NCBI GenBank assembly: GCA_016946835.1
Contig: JACVTC010000117.1
Location: 407,501-471,500, forward strand
Direction: 5' to 3'
Length of the DNA: 64,000 nt
Source: Neocallimastix lanati (nom. inval.)
Lineage: Eukaryota > Neocallimastigomycota > Neocallimastigomycetes > Neocallimastigales > Neocallimastigaceae
Position 1 is the stretch's first letter; every line of letters starts with the position of its first letter. Shown piece by piece: positions 1 to 11,984 of the stretch. The position numbers and the translations under genes were made by a program. The notes under the pieces are model-generated. The model was not told where the DNA came from and searched no databases. It worked only from the letters and a program-made list of their open reading frames with translations.

Positions 1-398
1 TATTTATCTATCTATATAATTTTGTGATTTTACGTTTAACAATTTTTAATTTTTAATTTTAAATATAACTTTTTTTTTTTTTTATTTTATTTTTTAATAA
101 TTAAAAAATAAAAATAAAAAAAAAAAAAAAAAATAGAAAAGAAATAATATTCATTTTATGAATATTACCTTTATACAAAATATATAATATATATTAATAT
201 ATATATATATATTTATCTTAATTAACTATTAAAAAAAAATAAAAGAAACTATAATATTCAATTAAAGGAATACTATAGTATTATAATATAAATTAAAATC
301 ATTTAAATAAATTACTTTATTTTTTTGTTTTAAATTTTTTGTTTTTTAATTTTTAATTGCTTGATTTTTTGACTTTTTAATTATTAATTGTTTTCTTT

Positions 399-442
<44 letters not shown>

Positions 443-584
443 ATTGTTAATTGATTTTTGAATTTCAATTTTTTTTTTTTTTTTTCTATTTTTGTTTTTG
501 AAATCTTTATTTTTATTTTTAATTTTTTTTTATTTTTTAAATTTCTTTCTTTCTTTTTTTTTTTTTTTTTTTTTATTTTTTATT
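1..584. other. AT-rich intergenic stretch
   Basis: Only A/T-rich sequence with long T tracts (about 390-440, 470-485, 550-575) is seen. It lies downstream of the minus-strand ankyrin gene and probably contains its 3' UTR and polyadenylation signals. No gene is visible. Confidence 0.6.
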
Positions 585-3500
585 TTATTGTGCTTTAATT
601 TCAGTAGATAGGATTAATAAATCATCAATAATATCAGATTCTATGTCAGAATTTATTTGTGAATAATTTAATAATTCATTAACGAAATAATCAAATATAC
701 ACATGGAATCATTTAATTGTTTCAATATTAATAAAACATTCCGAATGTTAATTTTATGAACATCAAATGTCTTATGATATAATGATTTTTTGATAAAATG
801 TGAAATTAAACTGGTAATATCAACGTCTGGAACATAGAAATTTTTGGATTGGAAAAATCCTGGATTGATATAATTATAGTAGCGAATGGTACCGTCACAA
901 CTATAGCTCACGGAATATCTTAAATTCATATAATCTAACTGACTTAACGTTAAGAGTATGTTTTCAAAATTAACTTGACTGAAATCAAAGGTATCACTTT
1001 CCATTGCCTTTTCAATGAAATAGGTTAAAAATTCAATATCTTCTTGCGTGATAAGAAAAGAAAGTTCCGACATTTTTTCGATGAATTTTTGACCTATACG
1101 TGTAATGATATTTTCTAAATTACATTTCCTGAAATCAATGTAGCCTCTCTCTAATAATGCCTTCATTAAATATTTTAAAAATTTAAAACGATAAAGGCCA
1201 AAGTATCTTTCAACATCATCATACTCAATATACTCAAAGGTATTAATATCAAATTCATATTCATTACTCCATGGTAAAACTTTATTAATAAACTTTTCAA
1301 TATTAAAACTGTTGAAATCAAAAGTTTTTAAGTTGATGACGAGATCAATAAAATGTAACTTATTAATATTCATGATATCCTTCATCATTCCATACATGGT
1401 GGTTTCATCTTTGATACGATTTTCTTCAAGTGTTTCTCCTCCACTTCTGAGGAACATCCATAGACCGTAGTCATCATTACTGAAATGTTCATAGGGATAT
1501 ATCTCTTGATAGTTGTAATTATTAATAAAGGAAAAAAGGATGACACTACTCATCGGTATTTTACTCTTCTCCCTTAAGATAATTTCATCTAACTGATTTT
1601 TAGAGATGGCGGTTCCTTTCTTACCAAATCCAATTAGATTTAATATAAAATTATTATCGTATACAAAATGACCAAATATGACCTTCATAAATTCTTTTTT
1701 CTCATTTAATATTACTTCTTTTTGATTTATACGAGCAAGGGATTCAAGGGATTCTTTAGAACCATCTACATTATTATTATTCTCCTCCTCATCAAAGTAA
1801 TCCTCTTCATCACCCTCTCGACTGTTGGTTAAAACAGTAATAGCATCGGTGATATGCTTAAATCCGTTATACAATATAAATTTTAAATTCTTTCTATTTA
1901 AACATTTAGAATTGTACAGTTTACTTATGAGATCTATATAACCATCATATTTATAATTGATATCTGCACCATGCTTTAATAATAACTTTGCAATTTTAAA
2001 TTGATTTTTACTAATGGCCACCGAAAGAGGCGTACAAGTATCATTTAAGAAATGGGAATTTTTATTTGAAATGCAATAATTTACCGATTTATATTGTGAA
2101 ATAATAAATTTTATCATTTCGATTGAAGTTTCATTACATATAGCAAATATTAATAAATCTTCTTTAAAATCGGTGAATAGTACATCATGACTGATAAGGT
2201 ACTTGTTTAATTCGAGGACATCATTGGACAAAATTTTTGCTTTTACCAGTTCCTGCTCATTTGGAAGCATTAAATGTTTTAAATATTGATCATTGACAGG
2301 AACCTCTATATTTCCATTTTTTACTTCATCAATAAACCAATCATTTGCACATTCATCCATTTTATTTAAGACATTTGAAATTACATTAAGTTTGACTTTA
2401 TCTTCTCTCACATCGTACTTATAAACAAAACTGAATTCATCATGGAAACGATCTTCAATTTCCAATTTATATAAACGGCTTAGGTAATCAAATTCAATTT
2501 TTGTGTTTTCCTTTTTTATTATTTCTTTTAAAGCAGATGTGGAAATCGGTGTTTTATTTTTATAAAAAGAAATTAATTTTAAAATATAGGCATTATTTAA
2601 TAAGTAATACTTTAAAATTTTATTTAAAAGTTTGAAATGATTAATATAAATATATTTGTATGAACTGGCAACGGTAAAATTGATAAATATATTATGATAT
2701 AATATGAAATTTAAGTTTCTAACATTTAATTTTCCATTGGACAAAAGCCAGGTAAAAGTTAAATTGAACTTTTCATTTCCAAATTTATGAACTAAAAATT
2801 CAGAAATTTTAAATTTATTAGTAAGTAGGGTATAATAAAGTAAGGTATTGGGATCACAGGTAATACTTGTATAGGTAGAATCTTCTTGTTGGCATTGGTC
2901 AATGACATAATTTATTAATTCAATTGAATTAGTATTTGCAATTGTATAAGAGATGATTTCTTTTTTATTATCATCACCGAATTTTAAACTACTTAATTTA
3001 ATGTTATGTTCTTTTATATAATTTTGAATTAAAATATACTTTTCACCGTTTTGTATTAAATCCTGTATATTTTTAATATCTTCTGAATAGGTGGTTAAAT
3101 TTTCCAATGATTTTAGAAAACTTTTATCAATATTGGTTTCTAAAATTGGATTTTTAACACTTTCTATTAATTCTCCTTTATTAACAATCTCATCCTTTGA
3201 CTTGTATATATTAAAAATATCAATCATAATTTGCTCTTTTTCACCTACATGATTATTATATAATATATTTAAAGCTTCATAATTTTTATTATCTATAGCA
3301 ATTTTATAGAATGAATTATTAATATTTAATCTTGATTCCTCATTATTATTATTATTTGTATTGGCTATAAATTGGTCATTTTGTTTCTTTTCTTTTATTA
3401 AATTATAAATATATATATTATTTAAATGACAATAATTTAATGTTTGTTTTAAGTAATAGTTACTATTATTTTCAATCAAGTTTTCGATTAGCAAAACGAT

Positions 3501-3869
3501 ATCATAACCCTTATTTAAAATATAATAAAGATTATTATCGTTTAGAATTTCTCTTATTGTATCTGCAGGTATATAGTTGATATTGGCACCATATTCAATT
3601 AATAATTCTGAAATATCAAAACGATTTATTTCAAGTGCTGATGAAAGAGGCGTTTTTATATTATCAGGATTTATAGCATAATTTAAAGTATTATATGCAT
3701 TAATTATAATAAGTTCTATTATTCTCTCTGATACGCCAGTTTCAATGCATCTTATTAATATATCATTTTCTCCCTTTAAACATTTTATTTTTATATAATT
3801 TTCCTGTATATATTCGTTAAAAATATCTTCATCTTCAATCTTTATTATATTCTCAATTATATTATCCAT
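585..3869 (-). CDS. Ankyrin-repeat protein, 1094 aa, three-module
   Basis: One uninterrupted frame with coding-like composition in an otherwise A/T-only landscape. Ankyrin hairpins are visible at about residues 73-99 (TPLSSALEINRF, then LLIEYGANINY) and 612-640 (TPLSVAISKNQF, LLLKHGADINY). A more degenerate one lies near 345-370 (NTLLYYTLLTNKFKISEFL). Each belongs to a module of roughly 270 residues that also contains a conserved NNFIL-type helix and a QL..I..EKSK stretch (e.g. ISKNQLDEIILREKSK). An acidic linker (GDEEDYFDEEE) lies near residues 680-700. The start at 3869 is the first ATG, preceded by A/T-only DNA. The protein shares its module with the 512 aa protein at 13217-14755, so both belong to one expanded dictyostelid family. 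Ankyrin repeats normally mediate protein-protein contacts; no catalytic domain, signal peptide or membrane segment is evident. The partner is unknown. Confidence 0.85.
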   Translation of the reverse strand: MDNIIENIIKIEDEDIFNEYIQENYIKIKCLKGENDILIRCIETGVSERIIELIIINAYNTLNYAINPDNIKTPLSSALEINRFDISELLIEYGANINYIPADTIREILNDNNLYYILNKGYDIVLLIENLIENNSNYYLKQTLNYCHLNNIYIYNLIKEKKQNDQFIANTNNNNNEESRLNINNSFYKIAIDNKNYEALNILYNNHVGEKEQIMIDIFNIYKSKDEIVNKGELIESVKNPILETNIDKSFLKSLENLTTYSEDIKNIQDLIQNGEKYILIQNYIKEHNIKLSSLKFGDDNKKEIISYTIANTNSIELINYVIDQCQQEDSTYTSITCDPNTLLYYTLLTNKFKISEFLVHKFGNEKFNLTFTWLLSNGKLNVRNLNFILYHNIFINFTVASSYKYIYINHFKLLNKILKYYLLNNAYILKLISFYKNKTPISTSALKEIIKKENTKIEFDYLSRLYKLEIEDRFHDEFSFVYKYDVREDKVKLNVISNVLNKMDECANDWFIDEVKNGNIEVPVNDQYLKHLMLPNEQELVKAKILSNDVLELNKYLISHDVLFTDFKEDLLIFAICNETSIEMIKFIISQYKSVNYCISNKNSHFLNDTCTPLSVAISKNQFKIAKLLLKHGADINYKYDGYIDLISKLYNSKCLNRKNLKFILYNGFKHITDAITVLTNSREGDEEDYFDEEENNNNVDGSKESLESLARINQKEVILNEKKEFMKVIFGHFVYDNNFILNLIGFGKKGTAISKNQLDEIILREKSKIPMSSVILFSFINNYNYQEIYPYEHFSNDDYGLWMFLRSGGETLEENRIKDETTMYGMMKDIMNINKLHFIDLVINLKTFDFNSFNIEKFINKVLPWSNEYEFDINTFEYIEYDDVERYFGLYRFKFLKYLMKALLERGYIDFRKCNLENIITRIGQKFIEKMSELSFLITQEDIEFLTYFIEKAMESDTFDFSQVNFENILLTLSQLDYMNLRYSVSYSCDGTIRYYNYINPGFFQSKNFYVPDVDITSLISHFIKKSLYHKTFDVHKINIRNVLLILKQLNDSMCIFDYFVNELLNYSQINSDIESDIIDDLLILSTEIKAQ

Positions 3870-6800
3870 ATCTTTTTTATTTCAATTTATTTTATTATTT
3901 TAGTTTTTTACTTTCTTTTTTTTATTACTTTCTTACTAAATGCTTTTAATTTAAAATTGTTTTAAATTGTTTTCGCTTTTATTTTGGTTTAATTATTATT
4001 TTTATATTTATATTTTAATTGATAATTTATTGTGCATAATATTTATTTTCTCGTTTTATTTTTATTTTTTTATTCCAATTTCATTTAATTAAAGTTCAAA
4101 TTTTATTTAACTTTATTTTATTATAAAACAAGGATATAAAAATACATTAATAATATTTCGAAAAAAAAAATAAATTTTCTAAAAAAAAAAACTAAATTTT
4201 AAATATTAAAATGAAAAGTTAAAATATTTATACTCTTAATCTCTTAATTAAAAATACCATTATTATTATTATTATTATTTAAAAACTATTATTTAATATA
4301 TTTATTAATAAATTATTATTAATTTTAATATTATTCATTTATTTATTTCATTTATTTATATATTTATTATTTATTATTTATTATTTATTATTTATTTATT
4401 ATTTATTATTTATTTATTATTTATTATTTATTTATTATTTATTATTTATTTATTATTTATATATTATTTATTTATTATTTATATATTATTTATTTATTAT
4501 TTATTTATTATTTATTTATTATTTATATATTATTTATTATTTATTATTTATTATTTAATTATTTATAATTATATATAAATATAATATAATAAAAAATTAA
4601 AATATAATTAATAAAAATATAGAAACGATAATTTATTTAATTTATTATTTATTTATCTATTTATTTAAATTGCTTTAGTATTATTTATTTATTTATTTAT
4701 TTTATATTTATTTAATATATACTATTTATGTTCTTTTATTTATATTAAATTTAGATAATCATTAAATATTCATTATATGCTATATGAATATTTTATAAAT
4801 AATTTTTATATTTAACTCATTGAATTTAATATATATATCCATACTCTTAATATATGTCCATTGCTTATAATTTATTTATAAGCGAATTAAAAACCATATG
4901 ACTAAAAAATATTTTTAATTAGTTTTTAATTTATTTTTAATTAAAAAAAAAGAGTATTTAAAAAAAAAAAAAAATTTATTATTAATATTTAGGATGATGA
5001 GAAATGTATAAAAATAAGCATAACTAAAAATAAATAAATATAATAAATAAAATATTATACATAAATAAAAAAAAAAAAAAAAAAGAAATTAATAAAATTA
5101 ATTAAAATATATATTATTCCTATAATATTCATAATATATATTCATATATATTATATAAATAAAAAAGATAAAAATTATATGAAGATAACGTTACCTAAAC
5201 TTCTCCTATTTTCGACATAATAATATGTTGGTGAATAGATTTACTAATTCTCAAATTAAATCACTTTTTTAATAATAATATTCAGAATATGTGGAATTAA
5301 AAATATTTTAACTATTTTTAATTAATACTGATAATATGCTGAAATTTTAATTTTTAATACTTTTAATTAATATTGATAATATGCTGAACACATATATCTG
5401 AATTAAGAAAAAATATAATATTTTTTTTTTTTACTATAATTTAACTATTGTTATTGTTGTTGGTTACAAATAATTATAAACAATAAACAATAAACAACAA
5501 TAAAATGATACATAATAAATAATTAAATAATTAAATAATTAAATAAATTATAATAAATAATTAATAAATAATAAATAATAAATAATAAATAATTGAATAA
5601 TAAAGAATAAAGAATAAATAATAAATAATAAATAATAAAAAGAATTAAAAGTGTATTTTTTAATAAATTATAAATAATAAATAATTGAATAATAAATAAT
5701 AAATATTAAATATTAAATATTAAATATTAAATATTAAATTATAAATATTAAATATTAAATATTAAATTATAAATAATAAATAATTGAATAATAAAATAAT
5801 TAAATTATTAAAAATAAAAAAATTCGTATAAATAAAAATAAAAATAGAAATAAAATAAAAATAAAACTAAAATTAAAAATAAAATTATAATTATAATTAT
5901 AATTATAATTATAATTATAACTAAAAGGAAGGTAAATTAAAACAAATAATAAGGATAAAATGAAAAATAAATATTTGTAATATATAGAGGTGTAAAAATT
6001 TTAATTTAATTTCATTTTAAAAATAAAACTCGAAAATAAAAATATTTATTTAATAATTTTTTTATTTTCATTTTAATTTTCCAATCAAGTAATTTTTATC
6101 CTAATAAAAGTTTGTAGTTTAATATATTGTACTATATTATAACTAAATAAATAAATAATAGATATATAGATATATAAATATATAAATAAATAAATAATTT
6201 AATAATAAATAAATTGATAAATAAAAAATAAATAAATAATAGATATATAAATATATAAATATATAAATAAATAAATAATTTAATAATAAATAAATTGATA
6301 AATAAAAAATAAATAAATAAATTAAATAAATAAATAATAAATAAATAATTATGCAATAAATAAATAATCAAAAATAATTAAATAGTTAAATAGTTAATCA
6401 ATAATAAATAAAAAATATACCATATAATTATTAAAAAATTATTATCATGATATTTTTTATTATATTCTTGATAGTGATAATAATATTATTATTATGATTT
6501 AATATAAGGAAATTATAATGTTACGTATTACTTTTGTAGTAATCAATTAATGTTAATTTTATTAATGCATTGCTTTATTAAATAACTAACTCTCAATACA
6601 TATTGATGTATTTATCCGTGTATATGAAGTTTAATCCTTTTAAAAGATAAAATAATAGTTACATATGATAAAAATATTAAAAAAAAAAAAAAGAAAAAAA
6701 GAAAAGAAAAAAAGAAAAATAACAATCGAACCAATTAATTTATTGATTTAAAATGAATAAAGCTGAAATTTTCATAATATTTACGATTTATATATTTATT

Positions 6801-7330
6801 AGAACTTAAAAACTATAAATTGTTACATGTATAATTATATTTATATTACTTTTTATTTTTATTTTATTTTATTTTTTTTTTATTTTTTATTTTATCCTTT
6901 TAAATATTTGAATTTTTAAATATTTCATTTATTTTATTTTTATTTTTATTTTTATTATTTTTTTTTCCTGTTCTTTTTTCTTTTTTTATATTTAAAGTTT
7001 ATACGAGGGAATTTATTTCAAAAAAATTTTTCATTTTATATTTTTATTTTTAAAAAAAAAAAATCTTAAAAGATTGGATAAGTATAATGGAATATATTGA
7101 ATGCCTATATTTTATATATGATAAATATATATTATTTATAAACACAAAGATAATAATTAATAATAGAAAGATAATTAAATAATTTAAATTTATTAAAATA
7201 ATATATAATATATATATAATATTATATATTTTTTAAATAAAACATATAAATAGAAAATTTTTTATATATTAATATAAAAATATAAATAGAAATATATTAA
7301 TATAGAAAAAAATAGGATGATGGTACTTTG
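3870..7330. other. Intergenic A/T desert with simple repeats
   Basis: About 3.5 kb with no supportable gene. It holds a TTTA/TTATT array (about 4345-4560), a 60-70 bp duplication containing GATAATATGCTGAA (about 5318-5400), an AATTAT array (about 5880-5922) and an 81 bp direct duplication inside a TAAA-rich tract (about 6150-6345). The 5160-5260 segment has more normal complexity (GATAACGTTACCTAAAC and following), but no open frame or RNA signature was recognised. Confidence 0.6.
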
Positions 7331-7643
7331 GAAAGTTGAGTTTCAGAAAGTTACATTTCGCAATGTGGCGTTCATAATATTGTAATTTGACTCCATAAAT
7401 TTATTACTATTTTTTTAAGATAATTATAAATAAATAAATTAATTATAATCTGGTTTAGAAATAAATAAAATGTTTAAAAAAAATAAAATGTTTTAAATAT
7501 TTTCTTAGTTACTTTATAACAAAAAAGATTGAATAATTAATTTATTATAATGAATAATTAAATTTGAATAATTAATTTATTATAATGAATAATTAAATTT
7601 AAATAATTTCAAAGTATGTAGATACATTAAATATAAAATTTTT

Positions 7644-7683
<40 letters not shown>

Positions 7684-8535
7684 AAATATAAAAAAGATAA
7701 TAATAAAAAAAAAAAAAAAAGGTGTGGGGCATTTCGCCGAATTAAAAATTATTAAATAAATAAATAAATCAATAAATAAAATTAAATATTATTAATATCG
7801 AATAAAAGCAATTTTAAAAAAAAAGTTATTTTGAATTAATATTTATTTATTTATTCATTTATTTATATCAATACTCCACTTGGCGAAATGCAACCTGTCG
7901 AAATGCAATTTGGGAAAATGCAACTCTCCCAAAAAAAAACTTTTTATATTAATAATAAAAAAAAAAAAAAAAAAAAAACTTTAATCCTAATTTATCATTA
8001 TTTATTAGTTAGGACGATACAGGTTACTGTAGAGGGCGGGGTTCGAATCCTCGGCATGGCACCAAATAATCGGATGAAGTTTCTATCCTGGGATATCATG
8101 AGACCACACGTGATGTCCATAAGGCTTTCCCTCAGATGATTATTTCACCCAACCCTGATACTACGCTTTGAATTGAAGCATAGACCTTGATGATTGTAAA
8201 ATTTCCAATCGCCAATGATTACACCCACTAGGGAGGAGTTAATGGTTCCGTTCTGATGCTCGTGGTCATTAGAGATATATGTAGGAACGTTAGGAATGCA
8301 TCTCCGGGCAGTGTGTAACGACGATTGAGAGCGGCGAAGCTGATACAGTATGCCAATAACTCATCACCTTACAGTTAATTAATAACTGTATGGCCATATG
8401 GGAGATGGGTACCATATGTGCAAGTCTATGTGATCATTATTTATTAAAATTATTTATTTATTTATTAATTTATTTATTGAAATTTTAAAAAGCCACATTT
8501 TTCAAAATACAACTTTCTGAAATTAAACACTTTTC
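7331..8535. mobile_element. Small inverted-terminal-repeat element (non-autonomous, MULE-related?)
   Basis: The left end (7331-7371) reads GAAAGTTGAGTTTCAGAAAG then TTACATTTCGCAATGTGGCG. The right end (8491-8535), on the opposite strand, reads TTTAATTTCAGAAAGTT, GTATTTTGAAAAATGTGGCT. These are imperfect inverted repeats of about 45 bp. A further inverted copy of the same motif lies internally at 7872-7935 (GGCGAAATGCAACCTGTCG), and a GGGGCATTTCGCC copy at 7735-7747. The ends resemble those of the larger Mutator-like relic at 21886-38621 (CATTTCGCAATGTAGC). No transposase frame is present, so this is probably a non-autonomous derivative. The GC-rich module at 8005-8440 occupies its right half. 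A clear target duplication was not identified. Confidence 0.6.
8005..8440 (+). repeat. GC-rich tRNA-like (SINE-like) module, copy 1
   Basis: A 430 bp island of normal base composition in near-pure A/T. Its left part looks like the 3' half of a tRNA. A pol III B-box-like GGGTTCGAATCC (8039-8050) has a pairable T stem (CGGGG/CCTCG around TTCGAAT), followed by GCATGGC and then ACCA, as in an acceptor strand, discriminator and encoded CCA. A partial A-box-like TTAGTTAGGACG lies upstream. No matching 5' acceptor strand (GCCATGC) is present, so it is not a functional tRNA gene. The body contains hairpins (ACAGTTA/TAACTGT near 8375; CATATGG/CCATATG near 8395-8425). Segments match copy 2 at 37.3-37.8 kb: TACTGT..GAGGG..GTTCAA/GAAT, CGGATG, TTAGGAAT, GAGCG..CTGATA.AGTAT. 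It could be a tRNA-derived SINE or an internal module of a TIR transposon. Confidence 0.55.
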
Positions 8536-8540
8536 AGTTT

Positions 8541-8675
8541 TTGAAATTCTTTATGTAACAAGGTTATAAATTTTTTTATTGTTAATAATACCTTAAAGAA
8601 TAAATTCATTTTATTAAACAATACAATAATAATAAAAAATTTCAGTCATTTAAAATAAATAAAATAAATAAATAA

Positions 8676-8706
<31 letters not shown>

Positions 8707-9270
8707 ATAGTATTAGGTTTTTGATATTCTTTATGTAACGTAACAAAGTAATATAATATATAAAAAATTTTTTTTTTATTATTATTATTGTAAATAATAT
8801 CCTAAAAAAATAATTCCTTTATAATAAACGATACATTAATAAAAATAATAATAAAAATATGATAAAAAAAAAAAAAAAAAAAAAAAAGAATTTAAAAAAC
8901 TAATAATATATATATTAATAATCTCTTTTAAATATATAGTTTAACATGTAATTAAATAATTTTTATAGTATTTAATTTTTACATATCATTTTTTTAATGA
9001 ATTTTAACTCCACATAAAATAAATAAATAAATAAATAAATTTATAAATTAATAATAATATAGATAAATAAGTAAATAAATAAATAATATTAGATATTTTT
9101 TAGTGTAACAAAGAAATATATATAAATTTTTTTTATTGTAAATCATATTTAAGAATAATAATGATAAATTCAAAATGGAAAAAAGAAAATTATATTTAAA
9201 ATACAAATAATATATATATATACGTATATATATTCATAATCTCTTGTAAATATATAGTTTTAAAATGTTA

Positions 9271-9300
<30 letters not shown>
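8541..9300. repeat. Three degenerate tandem copies
   Basis: Three related blocks begin near 8534, 8713 and 9085. Each starts with TTTTTGA.ATTCTTTATGTAAC or a degenerate form, is followed by an A/T stretch with TTATTGTTAATAATA, and is preceded by a TAAA array. The second and third also share ATCTCTT.TAAATATATAGTTT (near 8920 and 9240). An AAT tract closes the region (about 9268-9323). No coding potential is seen. Confidence 0.5.
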
Positions 9301-9325
<25 letters not shown>

Positions 9326-9699
9326 TTAATAGTATTTAATAATTATTTTGTATTTTTTCTTTTTTTTCTTTTAAATCATAAAATTTTCATTCACTTTTCG
9401 TTAACAATAAAATAATAATTATTTTTAATTATATTCTTTATATTTGTTGATTTAAATTTTTTTTTTTTTTTTGGTTTTTTTTTTTTATTTAATCTTTGCT
9501 TTTCCATTTTTTTTTTTTTTGTTTTTAAATCTATATTTGATATTTCTTGAATATTTTAGAAGTTAAAATCTTTTAATAGCATCCCTATTAGATATCAATT
9601 ATAATCATTTAATAGTACAAAAAAAAAAAAAAAAAAAAAAAAATTATTTAATTTAAAATAAGAACCAAAGATTTTTCTTCAAAATAAATCATTTTAAAT
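9301..9699. other. A/T-rich intergenic stretch
   Basis: Homopolymer T and A tracts with a short segment of moderate complexity near 9540-9620. Nothing recognisable. Confidence 0.5.
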
Positions 9700-10613
9700 C
9701 GTTTTTTTTTTTTTTTTTACCTATTATTAATTGAAACAATTTTTTTTTATTAAATTTTTAATGGTATTATGTAATGTCTTTCTAGTTTTTTTTTTTTTTT
9801 TTTTTTGGTGGTTAGTACTTTGATACTAATCACCAAAAAAAAACACCCATAAGATTTTCTAGATTTCTAGATCGACCCTGCGACTACCTCCTGAATTTAT
9901 ATGGGGTGATTTTTCATTCTATCATTATAATCAATAATAACTGTGAAATTTTTTTCTGACAAGATAATGAGATGAAATTAAATTGTCTTTGATATTAGGT
10001 ATATAGTAAACTTTTGATATACAGAGTAGAAACGAAATCTTTAATAACATCATTATAAGTTCCATACTTTTTCTCAATTATGTCAAAGGGGGTTGGTAAT
10101 AATTTTATTATTGACCTTTTTTTTTTTTTGTGATTCATCTTGATTTTTAGCTTCTTTTGTTAAATTTAATAAAGTATTACTATCAATTATTCATTTTGTT
10201 GGTTGGTAAGTATTGGATGGTGTTGTTGTGAATAGTATTGATGTTAATATTTCTTGAAAATACTCTGAAAATTTCATCTTCTCTAAGATCAATTTAAATC
10301 TTCTAATTCTTAGCATTTTTAGTTCCTTCAATGTTGTAAGATAATTTTTATTCTTTTTAATTATTTCTTAATTCATTATTGTTCTTTCTTTGATATATCT
10401 ATTTTTTATTTACTTTGAGTAGATTCTTATTTCTTTTGTTATCATTTCTTCTTGGATGTTAGAAGCTTTCATCGGTAGTGTGATTATGCCATATCTATGA
10501 TAATTTAGTAGTATTTATCTTTTTTCTTTTCTTTTTACCAAAATCATTGATAATTTATTATTTCTAACTCTAACAACTGAAAGATTTTGTGTGGAATTGT
10601 TATTATAATCAGT

Positions 10614-10649
<36 letters not shown>

Positions 10650-11565
10650 TATTATTAACTGAAACAATTTTTTTTATTAAATTTTTAATGGTATTATGTA
10701 ATGTCTTTCTAGTTTTTTTTTTTTTTAGGTGATTAGTACTTTGATACTAATCACCAAAAAAAACACCCATAAGATTTTCTAGATCGACCCTGCGACTACC
10801 TCCTGAATTTATATGGAGTGATTTTTCATCCTATCTTTATTTAAACTTTCATTATAATCAATTATAATCTTGAAATTTTTTTCTGACAAGATAATGAGAT
10901 GAAATTAAATTATCTTTGATATTAAGTACATAGTGAACTTTTGATATATAGAGTAGAAACAAAATCTTTAATAACATCATTATAAGTTCCTTACTTTTTC
11001 TCAGTTATGTCAAAGGGGGTTGGTGATAGTTATTATTGACCTTTTTTTTTTTTTTTTGTGATTCATCTTGATTTTTAGCTTCTTTTGTTAAATTTAATAA
11101 AGTATTACTATCAATTATTCATTTTGTTGGTTGGTAAGTATTGGATGGTGTTGTTATGAATAGTATTGATGTTAATATTTCCTATAAATACTCTGAAAAT
11201 TTCATCTTCTCTAAGATCAATTTAAATCTTCTAATTCTTAGCATTTTTAGTTCCTTCAATGTTGTAAGATAATTTTTATTCTTTTTAATTATTTCTTAAT
11301 TCATTATTGTTCTTTCTTTGATATATCAATTTTTTATTTTCTTTGAGTAGATTCTTATTCTTATTTCTTTTGTTATCATTTATTCTTGGATGTTAGAAGC
11401 ATTCATCGATAGTGTGATTATGCCATATCTATGATAAATATAGCAGTATTTATCTTTTTTCTTTTCTTTTTACCAAAATCATTGATAATTTATTATTTCT
11501 AACTCTAACAACTGAAAGATTTTATGTGGAATTGTTATTATAATCAGTCCTTTTTTTTTTTTTTT
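9700..11565. repeat. Tandem duplication of a ~0.93 kb decayed element
   Basis: Two copies in direct orientation: about 9700-10620 and 10621-11565. Both start with ACCTATTATTAA.TGAAACAA and end with ATTATAATCAGTCC followed by a T tract. They look about 95% identical by eye over several hundred bases. Each copy holds a strong hairpin: GGTGATTAGTA/TACTAATCACC at 10728-10755, and a version with one wobble at 9807-9834. Each also has a GC-richer block with GATCGACCCTGCGACTACC. On the minus strand short stretches look like former coding sequence (e.g. PTPFDIIEKKYGTYNDVIKD in copy 1), but no frame stays open. I do not recognise the parent gene or element. Confidence 0.65.
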
Positions 11566-11749
11566 TTTTTTATATCTTTGTTACTTTTTAATAAAAACAA
11601 CTTATCAAAGTCATACGTTCTCTTAAATTGTTCAAAAAGTTTTAAATTCGATTAAAAGTGGTAGATGATCCCCATATTTGACGATTTTCTTCAGAATATT
11701 TTATATTGTTATTTTTCTTTATGGAATTTGAAAATTTTTGAATTTAAAT

Positions 11750-11789
<40 letters not shown>

Positions 11790-11984
11790 AAATATATATA
11801 TATATATATTTAAATTTGATATTTTAATTTTGAATTTTGTAAAATTTTAAATGTTTCTGTAATAGATAATTTGTGACAAACATGTTATATTTTACTTGAA
11901 TATATTTATTGTTTATAGTTCATTAGGTGAATAAGATTCTTCAATCTGTTGAGAATGTAATAAATATCTCCCAATTTCAACATG
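11566..11984 (-). pseudogene. Possible decayed coding relic, unrecognised
   Basis: A stretch of higher complexity (about 11570-11750) directly follows the tandem duplication. On the minus strand it gives short peptide-like runs (e.g. EENRQIWGSSTTFNRI) in broken frames. It may be a continuation of the element duplicated to its left. No family could be assigned, and the coding interpretation is weak. Confidence 0.25.

Noticed and set aside
6132-6371. 79-codon hydrophobic frame
   Set aside because: Read from a TAAA-type simple repeat with an internal 81 bp duplication.
8005-8080. A functional tRNA gene
   Set aside because: T arm and 3' acceptor are tRNA-like, but there is no matching 5' acceptor strand or proper anticodon arm.
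7888-8139. 83-codon frame across the GC-rich module
   Set aside because: Runs over repeat ends, a poly-A tract and the tRNA-like head; no coding character.
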